This document shows, piece by piece, positions 12,335 to 27,300 of a stretch of DNA of 64,000 bases. Within the stretch, counting starts at the first letter, position 1; the number at the start of each line of letters is the position of its first letter. A program made the position numbers and the translations under genes. The stretch spans positions 16,715,219 through 16,779,218 of the forward strand of contig NC_064444.1 in assembly GCF_023343835.1 (NCBI RefSeq). Direction: 5' to 3'. This DNA comes from Lagopus muta (taxonomy: Eukaryota; Chordata; Aves; Galliformes; Phasianidae). Below the pieces are notes generated by a model, which ran no database searches, had not been told where the DNA came from, and saw only the letters and a list, made by a program, of their open reading frames with translations.

Positions 12335-15300
12335 GTAAGAGCTTTTTTTTTTTGAAGCCATAAATATTGACTCCACACATGTGACGAGTTATGCTATTTT
12401 CTGTCAGTCGTTTCTGTTTGAAGAAAGCAATTTTCAGGTCTAGATTACCTGATATAACTGATTTGTAAGTTTTGTGGCCTAGATAAAATGTTGAAGTGTT
12501 GGACGTGCATGGAATAATGGGGGAGGTAAGACCAGAGTATAATTTTAAGTACCAAAATTTGAAGTAATTTTTGTGGAATTTCAGTTTCTTTTTGCAAAAA
12601 CCTCATCAACAAAATGCACTTGTTCTAAATGTCATAACACAAGTACAGCACAGCGGGCATTACTGTCAGATGCTAGGCCATGCGTTACGTGTTACTGTGA
12701 GTCATATAAAAAAGCAAGTATTAGCTCTTGTATTCTTTGGTAATAGTACGTGGCATAAACAAAAGCCTGTTTGTATCTGAGTACAGGTTTTCCAAAAAGT
12801 TAGATTTAAATGATCTGTACTGTACTCTTTTTATAACCAGATGAAGTTTATTCTTTCATCATGAAGTGTTGTGTGCAAAAAACACGTGTGTTGTGCCGTA
12901 CACCAGGGTAAGAAAGACTATCCTTCAGCATATGCACACATTACGGATTAAGAGATTAAAAACAATCTGCCTTCAGCTGCCTGTTGCTGAGTCAATGATT
13001 TGTTGCCCTGCTAGGCACACAGCAATGTCTCCGTTTCTTTTGCAGAGAATTAAGCCTCTTTTAAAAATTCCACTGGGATGATGAACTTAATTAGGGATTC
13101 AAGTTGTTAAATAATGTTACAGTTAAGCAGGGAATAGGGACCAATTAATATGAAGATTCAATGATGACTACTATCTCTTAAATATCACAAAATTCCGTCC
13201 CAACTAAGAGACTGTTTTACCTTGGGTCTGTGTCATTCTGAGTTACTGCATCTTATACATAAAATACTTCTAATTGGGAGCTGAGTGTGTCCTGATATGA
13301 AGTGGCTTTTTCTGAATTGTGCGCTGTATGAGCAGTCAGTTCCTTCTTTGACCAAAAAAGAAAAGAAAGTAAGAATGATCTATTTTAGCTTTGAAACAAA
13401 ATTGGTTTGAAGGTTGTTCTTGATGTAGAGCTTAATCTGACTGCATGCATGTGGAGTCCTGAGACAAAAGCTACAGTAAGCAAAAAGCCTGGCTTGTTTT
13501 TGACGTCACTGAGAATCAATTCCTTCACTTCAGAATTTTTCAGGTCTTACAGTGGGACACCAGCAAGCAAACCACCATCATACAGTGAGGGTGGAGAAGC
13601 ACGGGGTCCTTCTAGCCAGTACTTTGCTGTTCTAAACAGACAGCTTTTGTCACTGCTTTTAGATACTTCTTTTACTGGCCAAAGCTCGTGCATTACCTTC
13701 TACGCATGTGCTGTAATCTAATCTACATTAGAGTTTATCTTGGTATGGTTTCGAGGATAGCAACACAGCCTTGCAAAAATACACCATCATCCCAAGTGCC
13801 TCGCACTCAGTAGTGGCATGGTGTTAATTGTCTCTGACCCGTGCAAATTCTTTACGCTTATAATCCTGGTGGAAAGCACAGTGCTCCTATTTCTGGAGTA
13901 GGAAATGGGTTACTTGAGTACTGTTTCTGTAGTATACTTTAGAAGCTTGTTCTTGCATAGCTGCCATCTCTGAGTCAAGGACCAGTTGCTTTCTATGCTG
14001 CTTAAAGAAGTGTGAAAAGGAAATGAGGGGAGACTTGAACATTCTGAAAGTACAGATAAAATCACCTTGTTTCCACTTACTGGGAGGGTGAAACCTTCAT
14101 TGAAATCTTTCAGAACCCCAGAGAAGACCCAACAACTAAATTCAGAGGAATGTTCAGAGGAGGGAATGGTTGATTATCATTTAGTGAGTACTGTTTTTCT
14201 CCTTGCTACAGATCTAACTGTTGAGACAAATAAAAGGTCTCAGAATCAAACTTTTAATGCAAATGGAATTATTTTGAATGGAAAGGCAACACTGTTCTGG
14301 CAGAGTTGTGTCACGTAGCAGATACCTGCTGTCAGGGGTCTGTGTCTTGTACATTTTTTCCTTTTGGAACAGGTTCTGTTTCCAGTGAATAGGAAATTAT
14401 CCATTGCCCCCATCTTTTCTTCTCTGCCTTTATCATCTGGATTGTAAAGTTCAGGTTGAGATTTGGAAGGATTTGAAAGATTTGCTTAGTCACACAGAAT
14501 TATTTTACCCGAGAGACTTATCCAGCTCAAGGGTTATTATTAGTAGCTACAATAATGATTGGCTCTTATGTACTGCTTTCATTCATATGTCCCTAAGTGC
14601 ACAATAAAGACAGGTAGCTATCTGCTAAACAGAAGGAGAAGCTATGGCCCAGGAAGTTCAGGTGATCTGAATCTGGTTTTAACAACTGGGGTGTCACAAC
14701 AGCAACAAACCAAACAGACAAGGAAGCAAATTACAGGCTAATGACTTCATGCTACCTAAGAGATATCTGAAGACCTGTGCAAAGGAATCCCACCAGTCTT
14801 GGTCTGTTCTCTTCCAAAAGACACCTGCCACAAAAGGTGCTGTTGCTAGCACATTCCTGACAGAGATCACAGGCTGTTTTTTTCCATCTGGATAGGCTGA
14901 TGTTCTCCAGGCCAGATGAAGGCAGCAGGATGACACGGTTGTGAGCAACTATTGTGTAAAGCCTGTTTTCTGCATTAGTGGCAGACTAATTTATATCCAA
15001 CACTTTGATCTCCTCAAACTCTGGCAGTGTTTCTGTGTCCAGTATAAGAGGTTTTCAGTGGGACATAGAAGGAACACAGTCAGAGAAAAAAAATAGTGTA
15101 TAATAAGGTGGAAACATAACTTGCACCCAAGTGACAATTTTGTGTCTGAAGTGCTGAACCACTATTCATACTTGCTGCTGAAGGCTCGGAGGAGAAGTCA
15201 GCAAATACATAAATCAGCCAATCCATTTCCATACCTTGACAGGCAGGACTCGTGGGAGACTCCACTGTGACTCTGAGTTCTAGTGCTGCACTTCACGTTA

Positions 15301-18300
15301 ATTTAACAAGCCTAAGAAAAGAACCCTTGAGCTCTGTAGGTCTTACAGCTCTCACTTCTCCAACGGCTGCTCTGCTACAGATAGAGGAAAGACGTGTGAG
15401 TGACACAGATGCTGTCCTGGGCTGGGGATTCTAAACGAGGTTGCATGAAACTATATATAGTGTGTTGCAGCAGACTCGGTTTTCTGCAGCTGTTGGTTTG
15501 ACACTACATAATTTTAATTCTCAGTATTTCTGATGAATTTAAAGGGAGTTTAAAAATACCCATCCCTTGCAGAAATTGGATTATGACATTGCAGTCAAAT
15601 CAAGTTTAAATGTATTATGAGAGCACCAGTTTGTAAATTACTAGAAGGTTTCAAGGTCTTAACATTCATCTTGAGACAGTACTGGCAGTATGCAGCAATA
15701 TCCTCAGTGATATTGCTTTCAGGGATGCTGTGCAAGTTTGGGGCTCTAATGTAATAAAAGCAGAAAATTCACCTCACCTGTTGAGCACCTGGATTGGAGA
15801 GTCTGTCCAGGATTTTCCAGATGTACCCATCTAATCAAACTTCTCCAGACAAATCTTTCCTCTTCCCTAGCCTTAAATTGTAATTGCTGTAACTAACGCA
15901 CATCTAAACTGTGCAAGATATGTACATGCATAGTTGGGTCACAGAGGTCAACAAGAGAGAGGTTTTCAAGATGGTTATTAAATGAGAAGAGGTTTTGGAG
16001 TGGTTTTGTTCCTACTGAGACTGGGAGATGTGGAAGAATATGGAATAGATGGCTGTTCTGCACACTGTAATTTGGGAGGAGGCTGTTCGCTTCTTTGGCA
16101 TCTGTCAAGAGCGCTGGTTTTAGCAGAAATAAGAATTCTGACTTAAGGCACAGTATTATAACAAAGCAAAAGCAAAAGCACAGTCTGATGTGGGTAGTTT
16201 GAATAATAGACTGTTGGAATCAAAAGGGAAAAATTGTAAGTCTTGTGGGTTTTGCACAATTTCTGAAAGAACTTGTGTTTAATTAATATTAATTCCTAAG
16301 CTTATTAGCAGATTTAGTTTTCAAATTCTCTGAAAATTACTGCTGTTCACAGGAATTACAGTAACTGTGCAGAGAACATGTTGTTATTCTTTGTTTTAAA
16401 GGAAACCTAGCAACCTTTGCTTCATGTGCAAACCTAGCCTTGCTCTCAAAAGAGGTGATATGGTTTTAACAGACAGTAAAAGGAGCTCTGACTGCACAAC
16501 TGCTTCCAAGCAGAATTCACTTGCTACTTCCCAAGCATCTGCCATTTATGATAAAAGGAGGTTCCCTGAATTACCCTCCCTGATTCTTTTGCATTTTACT
16601 GATGCATGTAAATTCTGCTTGGTCATTTAAGCTTTCTTTACGTTCTCTTAACAGCTTTCCTGTGCTGTGGATGGTTATGAAGGGCTAACTTATGCTACGC
16701 AGCTGCACAGCCTATATAACCTTAAGAATTACACAGAAAAGCAGGATGGCTGCTGAGGCCAATAGGAGATCTGGAGATTTCAGATTTTCTTCTCCTTGAT
16801 CAGTTGTCCCGTGTTCAAGTTACCCCAGGATGTTAAAAGAAATGTCTAGTGCTGCTCATGAATTTGTTTAGCTAACTGTAAAGCCACCCCATTTAACTTA
16901 GGAGGGTAACCTAAACATCTTCCACATGTTCAGTTTTTGCTTTAAAATGTTAATGTAAGAATTGGACAGAGTCCAATAAACTTGCTGAGAGGTTTTTCAT
17001 GGTTTTCTTTTTCTAAAGTAAAGAGGTAACTCTACCCATGATACTTTACCATGTTTACTTCACCTTGATATAATTTAAGCTATTAATCATGACCTTTTTC
17101 TCCTTCATTAGTAGGGACGTGCTAAAACTTTTGTGGAGGATGAAATGCAGGTTGGAGAGAGTGAGCTGTAGGCTTTATCCCTTTCAGAAGAGAAAGAGCC
17201 CTTCATTCGTGGCACCAATTTACAGCCACTTTCCCTCAAAAATAAACTTAATGAAGCTTTGCCAAATAGCTAATTCTCTCAGCTGCTAGAGCAGCAATTG
17301 TTGTCACATAACAGCTACAAAAAAACAGAATGAAATGATCAAGCACTACTGTGGGTAGAAAGAACTGCAAAGCACCAAACAGAATTTTGTGCTCATCTCT
17401 AACATGTAAAACCTTTTAAAAAGTTATTTAATATGCTTAAATATATTGATAATCATATATTAATACTTTAATATATCTTCTTTAGAAGTCACTACATATC
17501 CCTGAAGGCAAAAAGCAGAGTTGTCAATGTGCTAATACAGGATGCATGGTTTTGCAATGGCTCTGCTCACCAAAAATAACTACAACAAAGAGGGCAAGGT
17601 GCAGGAATACAGTACGTCTTTTCTGCAAGTTACCTCTAATCTAAATCACCTCTGTGGGACAGGAATGTTTGAAGTATAAGTAGCTGCAAGTTTTCCTTGG
17701 CAACATCTCTGAACAGGAGGGGGAATTAGGGCAGTTTGACTCAGTATGCCAGCTTGGTGCTGACTTTCCTCTGAGTCTTGGAAAATAGTTAAAATGGAGG
17801 TGAAGGGAGAAAAAAAGCCTATGAGGAACTGATACAATCTCAGAGACTAAAAGTTGAAAGAGGAAAGCTGTATTATCTCTTCCTTTTTTTCTTCCTTAAT
17901 GCTACAGTTTACTCACTGTATTTACACAGGAGGTCTTATGACGTTCTCCTAGCAGCTGAAATGGGAGGAACAGCTGTGTGCTGCTACCTGGCTGTCTCAG
18001 AGCATCAAACCAGGCCTGAACCAGGAGCGTGCAGAGACACTGCTCCTGTGTGCACACAGTAGCTTTATCTGCAGTAATTCGTTAAACTTCTCCTCACGTA
18101 TTTTTAATGCTACTAATATTGGCTAGTATGGCAAGAGTAGTGTTTCTGTGGGAGCATGTCACTGTCACATCTGCTGTAAAGTCTGCTTGTGTACCCTGGT
18201 CCTGTTGTCTGTTGTGTTCTGATGAACTAACTTCTGGCCCCTGCACAGAAGATGCTCCTCGTGAGTTTGCTTCAAAGGAGAGGTTTTTTTCCTATGGAAC

Positions 18301-21300
18301 ATGCAGGTGTGCTTTCAGCCTGACTAGTTTTAACTCCTAATAAGAACATCGTTACTTGGTTCGTGTCATGACCACAGACTCGTCTGCCATAGAGCTGTAC
18401 ACTTTGGAGACATGCCTTCTTCACAAGATAGAGAAGCAATCAGTACTACAATTCACATTTATTCCAGTAACAAAAGTGACAATTTGTCAAATTCTCAGAT
18501 AAAATGAATGGTGTGATTCATCTACAGACCAAGATGTAATTGAATCGTAATGGTGAAAGCTACAGCTGCTCTGTGTAACAGCCCATCTCCCTGAGAAGCT
18601 ACCTTTGGGTTTTTGGCTGCATGCTGACTGTGGGCTGCTGAGCTCTCCAGCTCTTTCTCCGGTTTGCCAAAATCTTAGTTCTTTTCTGGTTTGCACACCT
18701 GGTTTTCCTTCCCGTGACAGAAAAAGCAATGGCATATTCTTTAAACATGTATGTATGTAAACCCTTCGTATTAAAGGGTACACACAGCAGTTGAGAAATT
18801 GCCTACTTGTCATAGAATGGCTACGTACCTCTAGGTGATGTGAAGCTTCTACAAAATGTCACAAAAGGTTGCTTCCCTCTTAACGAACTATTTTTGTCTA
18901 CACATTACTGGACAGTGTTTAAGAATCTTGTTTGAATCTTTAATTGAGTGTGATTTTTTCCTGAATACTACAGCTTCAATTTTTAAGCATAAAAGAATGA
19001 ACTAGAGTGAATGAAATAACATTACTTGCTGTCATGGGGATTTACTGAGCTACCTGGAAAATCTTGCACATTTCATGTTTATCATTCTCCAGTATAAGAA
19101 GTATACAAAGCTGTAAACACGACAAGTATGGTCTTGAACAGTTTACATTTATACACATCTGTCCCAGTAGTGCAAAACAGCTTAATCCTATCTGAGTCTC
19201 AATAGATATGCAAACAAAGGAACAGGGAAATGCTACCTGAACAGTGGGGGCATTTCAGTACCAGCTTAACAAATAGCTTCAGATCTGCCATTGCTGTGTT
19301 AGCAAACCATCAAATACCTGGAAGTAAACATTCTTTTATTTCATTCACTCTAGTTGTAAAATTTCAACTGTTGCTACTTGAGAAATTTGTCAACAAGAAT
19401 CCTTCCAGTGCAGCCTTGCTAACGTGATTTCTTTCATGAACACTATTTGTTACCTGCTCCCCATCCACTTGGAGGACACAGTAGTACTTTGTCTTGGAGA
19501 AGCTTTCAATACACAGCAATAGGAATTTACACAACTTTGCACTGTACATGACAGTGTCAGCATGGTTCCTCCAGTGTATTCTACTAAAGCTCTGTGGCAT
19601 AAAGTGGTAAGGAATCTTTTAATGAGAAGTACTTGATGTCAGTCCCCTGTGACTAACAAGAAAAATCTGGAGCTGTCGGTTTTTGCACTTATTTAATTCA
19701 CGGGCAGGGAATTAATGTAAATATGTTACAGTGCAAACTGGCATTTTGATTTCCAGGCACAAATACAACCACAGCAGAGTTAGTAGGTTTTTTAAAGGGA
19801 AAAATGCCTCCTCCTCATCTGCAGAGAGCTTCTTCCAGCACCAGCAGCGAAGAGAATACAGATGTTGAGTGCTGTAACAGAGGTCAGAATGCACCTCGAG
19901 CTTTTACTTTTCCAGAAGTTTGAGTAGTTTGATTACTTAGCCTTTGCAAATGTAGTAAGAATTAGAATTAAGAATTTTGCATATTTCAGTGTAATAATAT
20001 TGAAAAGGTTTTGTCGACTCAGAAATTATGCAGGAGATGCTACTAAACCTCAAGATAACTGAGAGTTTAACAGTATAGCACATATGGCTTTTCCCTCTTG
20101 TAATGGCTGACCTATTTTAGAAAGCTGGGAACTTAGATTTAGGTAATATTTTACAATACATTTCTGTATAAGTAGCAAAGTGGTGCACAAGACATCTAAG
20201 ACTTAAAAAATGCAATATCTGAATACTTCCCTATAAAAAAAAAGTGTATCAATGAATTTGTTACTGACGCTGAACTACTAATGTAGACCAACTGAAGTCA
20301 ACCTATGTTTAGGCTTATGAGGAATGAACTACTCTGGCTTATTCACTTGCACGTATTTTCTATGTAAATATGAATTTAGAAGTGCCTTCTGCACTAAGAA
20401 GGAAGAAGCACGTTCTACTTGTCAAGCGCTGACCTGGCTTGGTGGAAGTGGAACCTTTCTGCCAGGATCCACGTTGCAGGCTGAAGCGAGCAGTGGCTGT
20501 TCTCTTCCTGCAGGGCTGCCACGAAGGTGGTTGGGCAGAGTCACCACAATATAAAATAGCCTTGAAAATGCAGTATTCTAAATGTAGCTACAGCACTTGG
20601 CCACACAAAGGAATGTTTCTGCACAAAATTACAGGGCTTGTAGTATTTGGGAGGTCAAGTAGTTTTCCTCACTGTCCTTTTTCATCTGTGAAATACCAAA
20701 CTAGACTGAATAATCCGATTTTTATTACTATTTTATTTCAAACCATATTTAATGTATTAATGTTTTTCCTGTAGCTGGGGACTGACCAAGAGGCTGCAAG
20801 AATATTTATTTTCTCTCTCTTAGTAGTTGTCATATTTATATTTTCCTCCATTATGATTATACTCAAAACAACTCTGTGTGGCTGTTTACATCAGTGCTGC
20901 CACTTAAAATAAAACCCACAAGTCAAAGAAGTTGGGGAAATGGGAAATCTGGGAGATGAGCGGCTTTGGATATACTTCCATTCTGGCACTTTCCAAAGAA
21001 ATTCTAATTCTGTTAATGAACTACACTGATGTCTGCTCATTTTTTTGTTCTTGTTTGGTTCTTGAAGTAGAACACTGCTCATGAGAGCACCTCTCCCACT
21101 CCCTCAGAGGTGCGTTCTGTCCCTACCACGTGCACAGCCAAGCGGTGCTGTCCCCTGGCAGGGTGTGTTGTGCCCACTCACCTGCAGGCAGCTGCAGTCA
21201 GTCTGGGCCATTTCTTGTCATTCTTGGAGAGCTACAGATCCCAAGTCCGTTTCAGTTTAGATACGCATGTACAGGGACACTGCATTCCTCATTTCTGATT

Positions 21301-24300
21301 AATGGCTGTGTGGTGCTACATATAAATTCGTTTAAGAGTACAATGTCTTATGAAGCACTCCATTAAGGCTGCACAGGAAATTCTAAAGCCAATTTGAGTT
21401 GACTTTCTGAAATGACTAGAACTTCTATTTGCACATTCAGCTTTTAGACTTAAATCTTTTATGCTTTTCTGGAAAACAATTCCATCTGCGTTATGCACTG
21501 AGAGGATCCTAAGAAGCACATTCTTGCTCTGAGACAAACTTTACATGCAGTGTTTTCAGTGTGGTTATGTTAGGTAACAATGGAAGATGTTATCACATGC
21601 ACAATTCTTTGCTGCAGGAGTCATTGCAAAACTGCAAACCAGTAGACTTTATGACAGTTTTTGATGCTGACGTCAAAATCTGATTCTGAGTTACTAAGTT
21701 TGGAAAGCAGTATCCATACACCTGCCTGCCCTGAATAGTAGAAGACTTACACAGATGTTTCCCAGTGTTTTCTTGAAACCATATACACAGTGTAAGAAAT
21801 TGGAATGATCCTCCTTCTAATTCACCTCTGACACCGTGACAGGTTCAGACCAAGGCAGCCTGCTGGAGGAAGAGTTCTGCAGCCAAACTCCTGCAGTACT
21901 CAGTGACAGCCACCAGCGGATCTCTGCATTCCTTGAGATCTTGCTACTTTCTTGTGAGTTTAACAGAATCCTCTGGCTTAGAGATAAATCCAACACTGAT
22001 GTACTTCATCTTCCTCTGCCTTCAGCCTCTGTGAAGGAGGTTAACTCTGTGGAAACAGCACTAGGAGCACCACCAATATTCATCCTGTCTAAACGAGGAT
22101 GAAACAGACTTGAGGACAGAATAATGCAAGATGTTTATTGCATGCTTTTCTAGCTGAGTCAAATACTGAAAGTTACCAAGGCATTGGTAAGTACAAATGA
22201 CTTCTAAATTCACTTGCTTCAAAGCCAGCTTTCCAGTTATACAATTATCAGATGGTTCTTAGTTTTCTTGTTTTTTCAGCTGTCCGAGTAAACTGACAAA
22301 ACTGTGTGTGATGGTGGCTTTTTTTTTTTTTTTTTTTTTTTAAGCAGTGATGAAGGAGTGTGTGTGTGTTAGATGCAAAATGGGACCTCAGTAATGCCAA
22401 GTGTGATGATCAGGTGTTCCCTGAGGGGTTTGTGTGTTCCCAAAGCCAACTAGGTGGAAAAAATGGAGAAAAAGGCCGGTGGCATGTATGAGCACTGCAC
22501 CACTGCAGTTGGTAGTGGAGCTGTATGAGCTGCTCCATGGATGACCTTTTGTCTCTTCCTTTCCTTTCAGGTGCAAGTGGGAAGTACACCTCAGGACCAA
22601 AGAATTGTGGGATACATTTCCTGCACTCACTTGCAAGCTATTGCAGGTACTGTCCTAATTTGCTTCTCACAATTTGTCACTTTTCTATGCTAACAGTGGC
22701 ACTATGCAAAAGCTGCCGGCATTGCTCATCCAGTGTTTTCCACAAAGAGCAGTGTGCATTGAGGACAATGGTGAAAGAGCGAAGAAAGTAGACAAATACT
22801 TCACAAAATCTTTGCATTTCTTTCTTGGAGTAATTAAGTATTACAAGATAAGCACTGTAAAAAATCCCTTGAGAACTCTTCTTCCCTTTGCTCTCTTGAC
22901 CAAATACCATTATTTCAGCAAATGCATTACTGTCACCATTAGTTGCATTTATGAGCCCATATGTTGGCTACCAGTGTACAAACGAAAGTTATGCAAGCAG
23001 AAATCAGAGGTTGAAAGAAGCCTGAATTCCCTGGTTTTACCTGCCAATTTCATACATAAACAGCTAGCAAGTTAACACTGTTGTTGAAAATTTTTCTTAG
23101 ATGTGTTTCAGAAGGAATCCCACTGTTATATTCGTTACAGCATGAACCAGCACATTATGTCTCCTTTGTTCTGTGAAACAGCATTTTCTAAGATCCGTAA
23201 GGATAAGATGCCACAACACTTAAGTGGGGTTTGGAAGGATTTGTTAAGAATCCTCACTGAATTAACAAAAAAGAACAAGATGTTCTTTAATAGCAGATGT
23301 CTGACTGTGAGATATGTGGATTCCACTGCTCATAATAAGCAGACTGGAATTTCATGTAGGTCATCAGGTTGTGGCTGGGCTTGTTTCCTCCTTAACCATC
23401 GCAAACCTTTCTGATGATAGCACTCAGCACTTGGCTCTCCTCCTGTCAGTAGGCAGAACTAGACAGTGACCTTATCTCCATTTTACAAACCAACTCCAGG
23501 AAGAGAGAGCAGGAAAAGTTAGTAACTTCTGGTAGTTCTGTTTCATTTTTACTGTTCTTACACATATGTTTTGAAGTGAAGTTTCTCCATTTTAGCTGTT
23601 GGTCTGAACACTTGTTAATTAAATGTCTATGGAAAATATTCCACGTCTCTCTCCTATCTTAGCATCAAAACTATTAGTTCCAGACTTTACAACAGGTGTA
23701 GTAATGAAGTAACAGTCAAATCTAAAAGCCTTTGCTTTGTGCAAAGGGAGGAATGCAAACACTTAGTTTTACTCGATGTGATTCTTGGGCTCCTGAGGGA
23801 GTGCTGCAGAGCACCAGGCAGCCCTCCTGGACTAGTTGAAGACAGAATGTATGCTGCAGGTTGAGACAAGGCAGAAATGCAACGTGAACAGCAGAACTTT
23901 GTGCTCTACAGTATGTCCAGGTTAGCCCAGACAGCCACCATTCCCAGGGCGTTAGAGAGACGGAGAGTTTTAAAGAAGATGCATGAATTTTTCAAACACG
24001 TTTTAACAGTGCACCGTTGTTCAGTTTTCTATTTCTAACTCTGGAATTATGGTAATGCACGGTGAGATTGCTGTTGTAGAGCTGAGGATTGTTGCTGCTA
24101 TTGTTTGTGTTATAAGCCTCTGGTTTTAGTCCAGTTTCTTTTTGCATGTTTTCTTAGCTATAACCACATTATGACATCACTAAAATACGAAATAGGAATG
24201 GGAGAGAAAAAAATATGTATGTATTGGGAAGTTAACATTCTTTTTTACTAAGTCAGTCTAAAGCTTCTCCAAACCCCCCCCCCAAAAAAAGTAATTTTAC

Positions 24301-27300
24301 ATTTTCCTATTTATGTTCTTGCTTTGTATTTTTATGCTTATCTGGCTCAAGCAACGTTCAGATAGAACAGACAAGGATCTAAGAGTCTAAATGGCCTTTG
24401 ATAAATCATATTAGTTTATGTAATGAAATAGAAAACTAAAGTTCATAACACTTTGGCAGAGCTGCACTTCAACGTGTATCATCTGATTCAGGACATTTCA
24501 CACATTTTAAAAAAATGTCAAAAAAACCCTCAGGTTCAACTGTGTAAAGCTGTGTTATCTGTAACAAGAAGCACTGCTTAAAAGGTTAACCATTTAAATC
24601 ATCTTGTCACACGACTGGGTGCAATTTAGCTTCCCCTCTAGGATACGCAAACTTGTGCTTGACAGTTGTGGTACTTACATGAGTATAAAATGAAGGGATG
24701 CAACTGTTCATGGTCAGAGAAGAACTAATGCTTTTTTTTTCCTAAGAGATGTGCTAGCTAAACCCTGTTCCAAGCAATTACAATTTGTTCAGAGCTGACT
24801 TTCACCTTTTTCACTAAAGCTTTAGAAATAGATGTAGATTAATCTAACCTCTCAATTCCGTACCTGTTCCTGAATGTTGTTACGAAGGAGCTTTTCCATT
24901 ACTGCTCTGGAAATAGCTGCATTTCAGTGACAAATGAGGGGGTCCTTAACGAGTCTAGAATGTTATTTTCCAGGGGGCTGTTAACTTTACATGGCTTTTC
25001 TATGTTTTTCAGTTAGTGTTTAATGTTCTGGGAAGATTTTGCTGCCTAGAATCTACCTACTTCCCAAGTCCCTTTGAGTCATGCCTTTTAGACGTCCTAC
25101 CAAGAGACTGAATGGAGGGAGCCTCAAGCTATTGCAGCCCAGGTGCAGATAATATGCACTGGATGCTCTCTCATAAACTCAGACATGCTTCTTTTTTGCA
25201 TTTATTGCAAATCCAGTCTTTGGCATGTGCTGGCAACTCAGACCTTTCCAGAACTGGCTTTACCAATCCATATGTAGCTTAAGCAGAACTCAACTCGAGA
25301 GTGAGAGATCTCTCAGTGTTTGAAATCATGGCTTGTGATCAACAATGTCTCTGGTGTTAAGCATCCTTAGGCAGTGATTCTATATACATTTCCGAAGCAG
25401 CAAAGCTAGTTTATGCACACCACGTCAGTGTACCCTTGCCTTTCCTCTCATTTACACTATCAGCTGTCACAGGCTGTGCTGTACTTGACTGGGGACCTTA
25501 CCTAACTGCAGTCTAAATGAGCAGAACAACAAGGTTCTTTCGTTGCTGTTGCTGTTTTGGTGTTTTTTTGTTGTTGTTGTGTTTGCTTTCCCCAGCTCTT
25601 TTCCCCAGGGCAGCTTAGTTCATCTCACAGTCAGCATGGCACAGCCTGTCTCATGGCTAACCTGGGTGGGTCCTTTGGTTGTGACTTGGAATCCACACTC
25701 CCTTTGATTATGCTTCACATCTTACATTTTCTTTTTTTGCTCATCTTCTCCAGCACTGATCACTGCTGAGAACTGTTTTTAAAAGCTTGCACTTGCAATC
25801 TTCCCATTTCCAGTCCCTGGCTGGGCTATCAGCTGCTTTGTTAATTCTCCCTAGTGCTCCTTACAGCTTTCTGAGGAGGACAAAGCAGTTCTCCTTTGGC
25901 ACCTCCTTTTGCAGTTCAAACTAAAGCCAGATTTCACATAATCATTTCAGACGTGAATGAAATGGGCAGCTATGATTATCCTACAAAGAACGAAGGTGAA
26001 GTATTTGTTTATGCTAGCTGTGATTTCTCATAATACCCTTTCATCCTTCCATGAAATCTGAAGCTGAAGGGAACTAGCAAAGAACTGGGAAATGCTGACT
26101 GCAGGAACCACTCACCACACGAATACTTGCAGTTTTCCAGCCCAGTTACTGAGGAAAAGGGTGTAGAGCAATTAGCACAAATCTGTATTCTCTGGTTAAT
26201 CACTGGTGGCAGTCAATCAGATCAGTGATTCTATCTGAACGTTTAATTACAGGGGAAGGCTGGAAGAAGGAAAGTGGAATGTCATATTGGGGAGATATTT
26301 CCTAGTGCCTTCTGTTAATATTAACCAATGCTGTTTCAGTGCAGCAGCAGGCAGGCTCTGAAGTGTTGTTTTTTTTCAATGACTGTTCTGGACTCAGGCT
26401 TGGCTTCTCCTCTACTTCGGTGTCCAACCAGGTCAGTTACCTTCATCTCCAATGCTACAGATCACTGGGAGCTGTTAAGACTCAGTCTCACTAGGAAGTT
26501 TTGCACCCAGATATGAACAGCACCTGCTGTGTAGCTACAGGAAGGCAGACAACATTAGTTTAATGCTAATCTCAGAAAACAGTTATATTCAAGTTGCGTT
26601 TAGGGGATTTTTTTGTTGGTAACAGAGCTGTAGCTCACTTCATTGCACTCACTTCACTTCATGTGCTCAAGTGCAATTGCTTCCATGACCTCTAGTGGGG
26701 AGAACCAGAGATGTCAGAGAGGGGAGAAATGGAGATAGCAGACTGTCACAGGTTCTGAACTTGCTCTATTTCTAGAGCTGCAGTGCTTTCTTCTGTGGTT
26801 TTCCGGCGTACGGTGCTGCTCCGAGGCTCGTGATTGTTAACAAGGGAGATGTATGTCACTGTGCAGCTAACGCTTTTTTAGTAATGATGGGGCATGCTGC
26901 CTGGTGTCTTTCACAACGTCTTCCTGAAATGTTTTTGCATGTCTTTCTTCTATGTTTTTCTCAATAGTTTCCTGTTTTGGAGAATTTTGCCTCTTTGTGT
27001 CTATTAAGTGGTTTTTATGTTTAGTAAGTGACTTTGCTGTGTTCTGTTTCAGGTTGTTGTCATAGTTTTATGCCCTCATTGGTAGTGGCTGTATTATCTG
27101 ATCACTCATCCTAAGCAAAAATATGCCAGATAGATACTTCCAGAAAATGCAAACAGGATTCTGACAATTCAGGGATCAATTAGACAGCTCTTAGACAGCC
27201 AAGTAATATAAAATCAGGACTCTGTGTAGAACAAGATAAGTTACTGTAGTCTTGTCATTAGACACCAAGCTAGTAGTTGCAAGGCAGGCCAGAAGAGGTT

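Noticed and set aside
22674..23075. 133-codon frame just after SMPD3 exon 2
   Set aside because: Intronic, no recognisable domain, composition typical of AT-rich DNA, and SMPD3 splices straight from 22646 to 30413.
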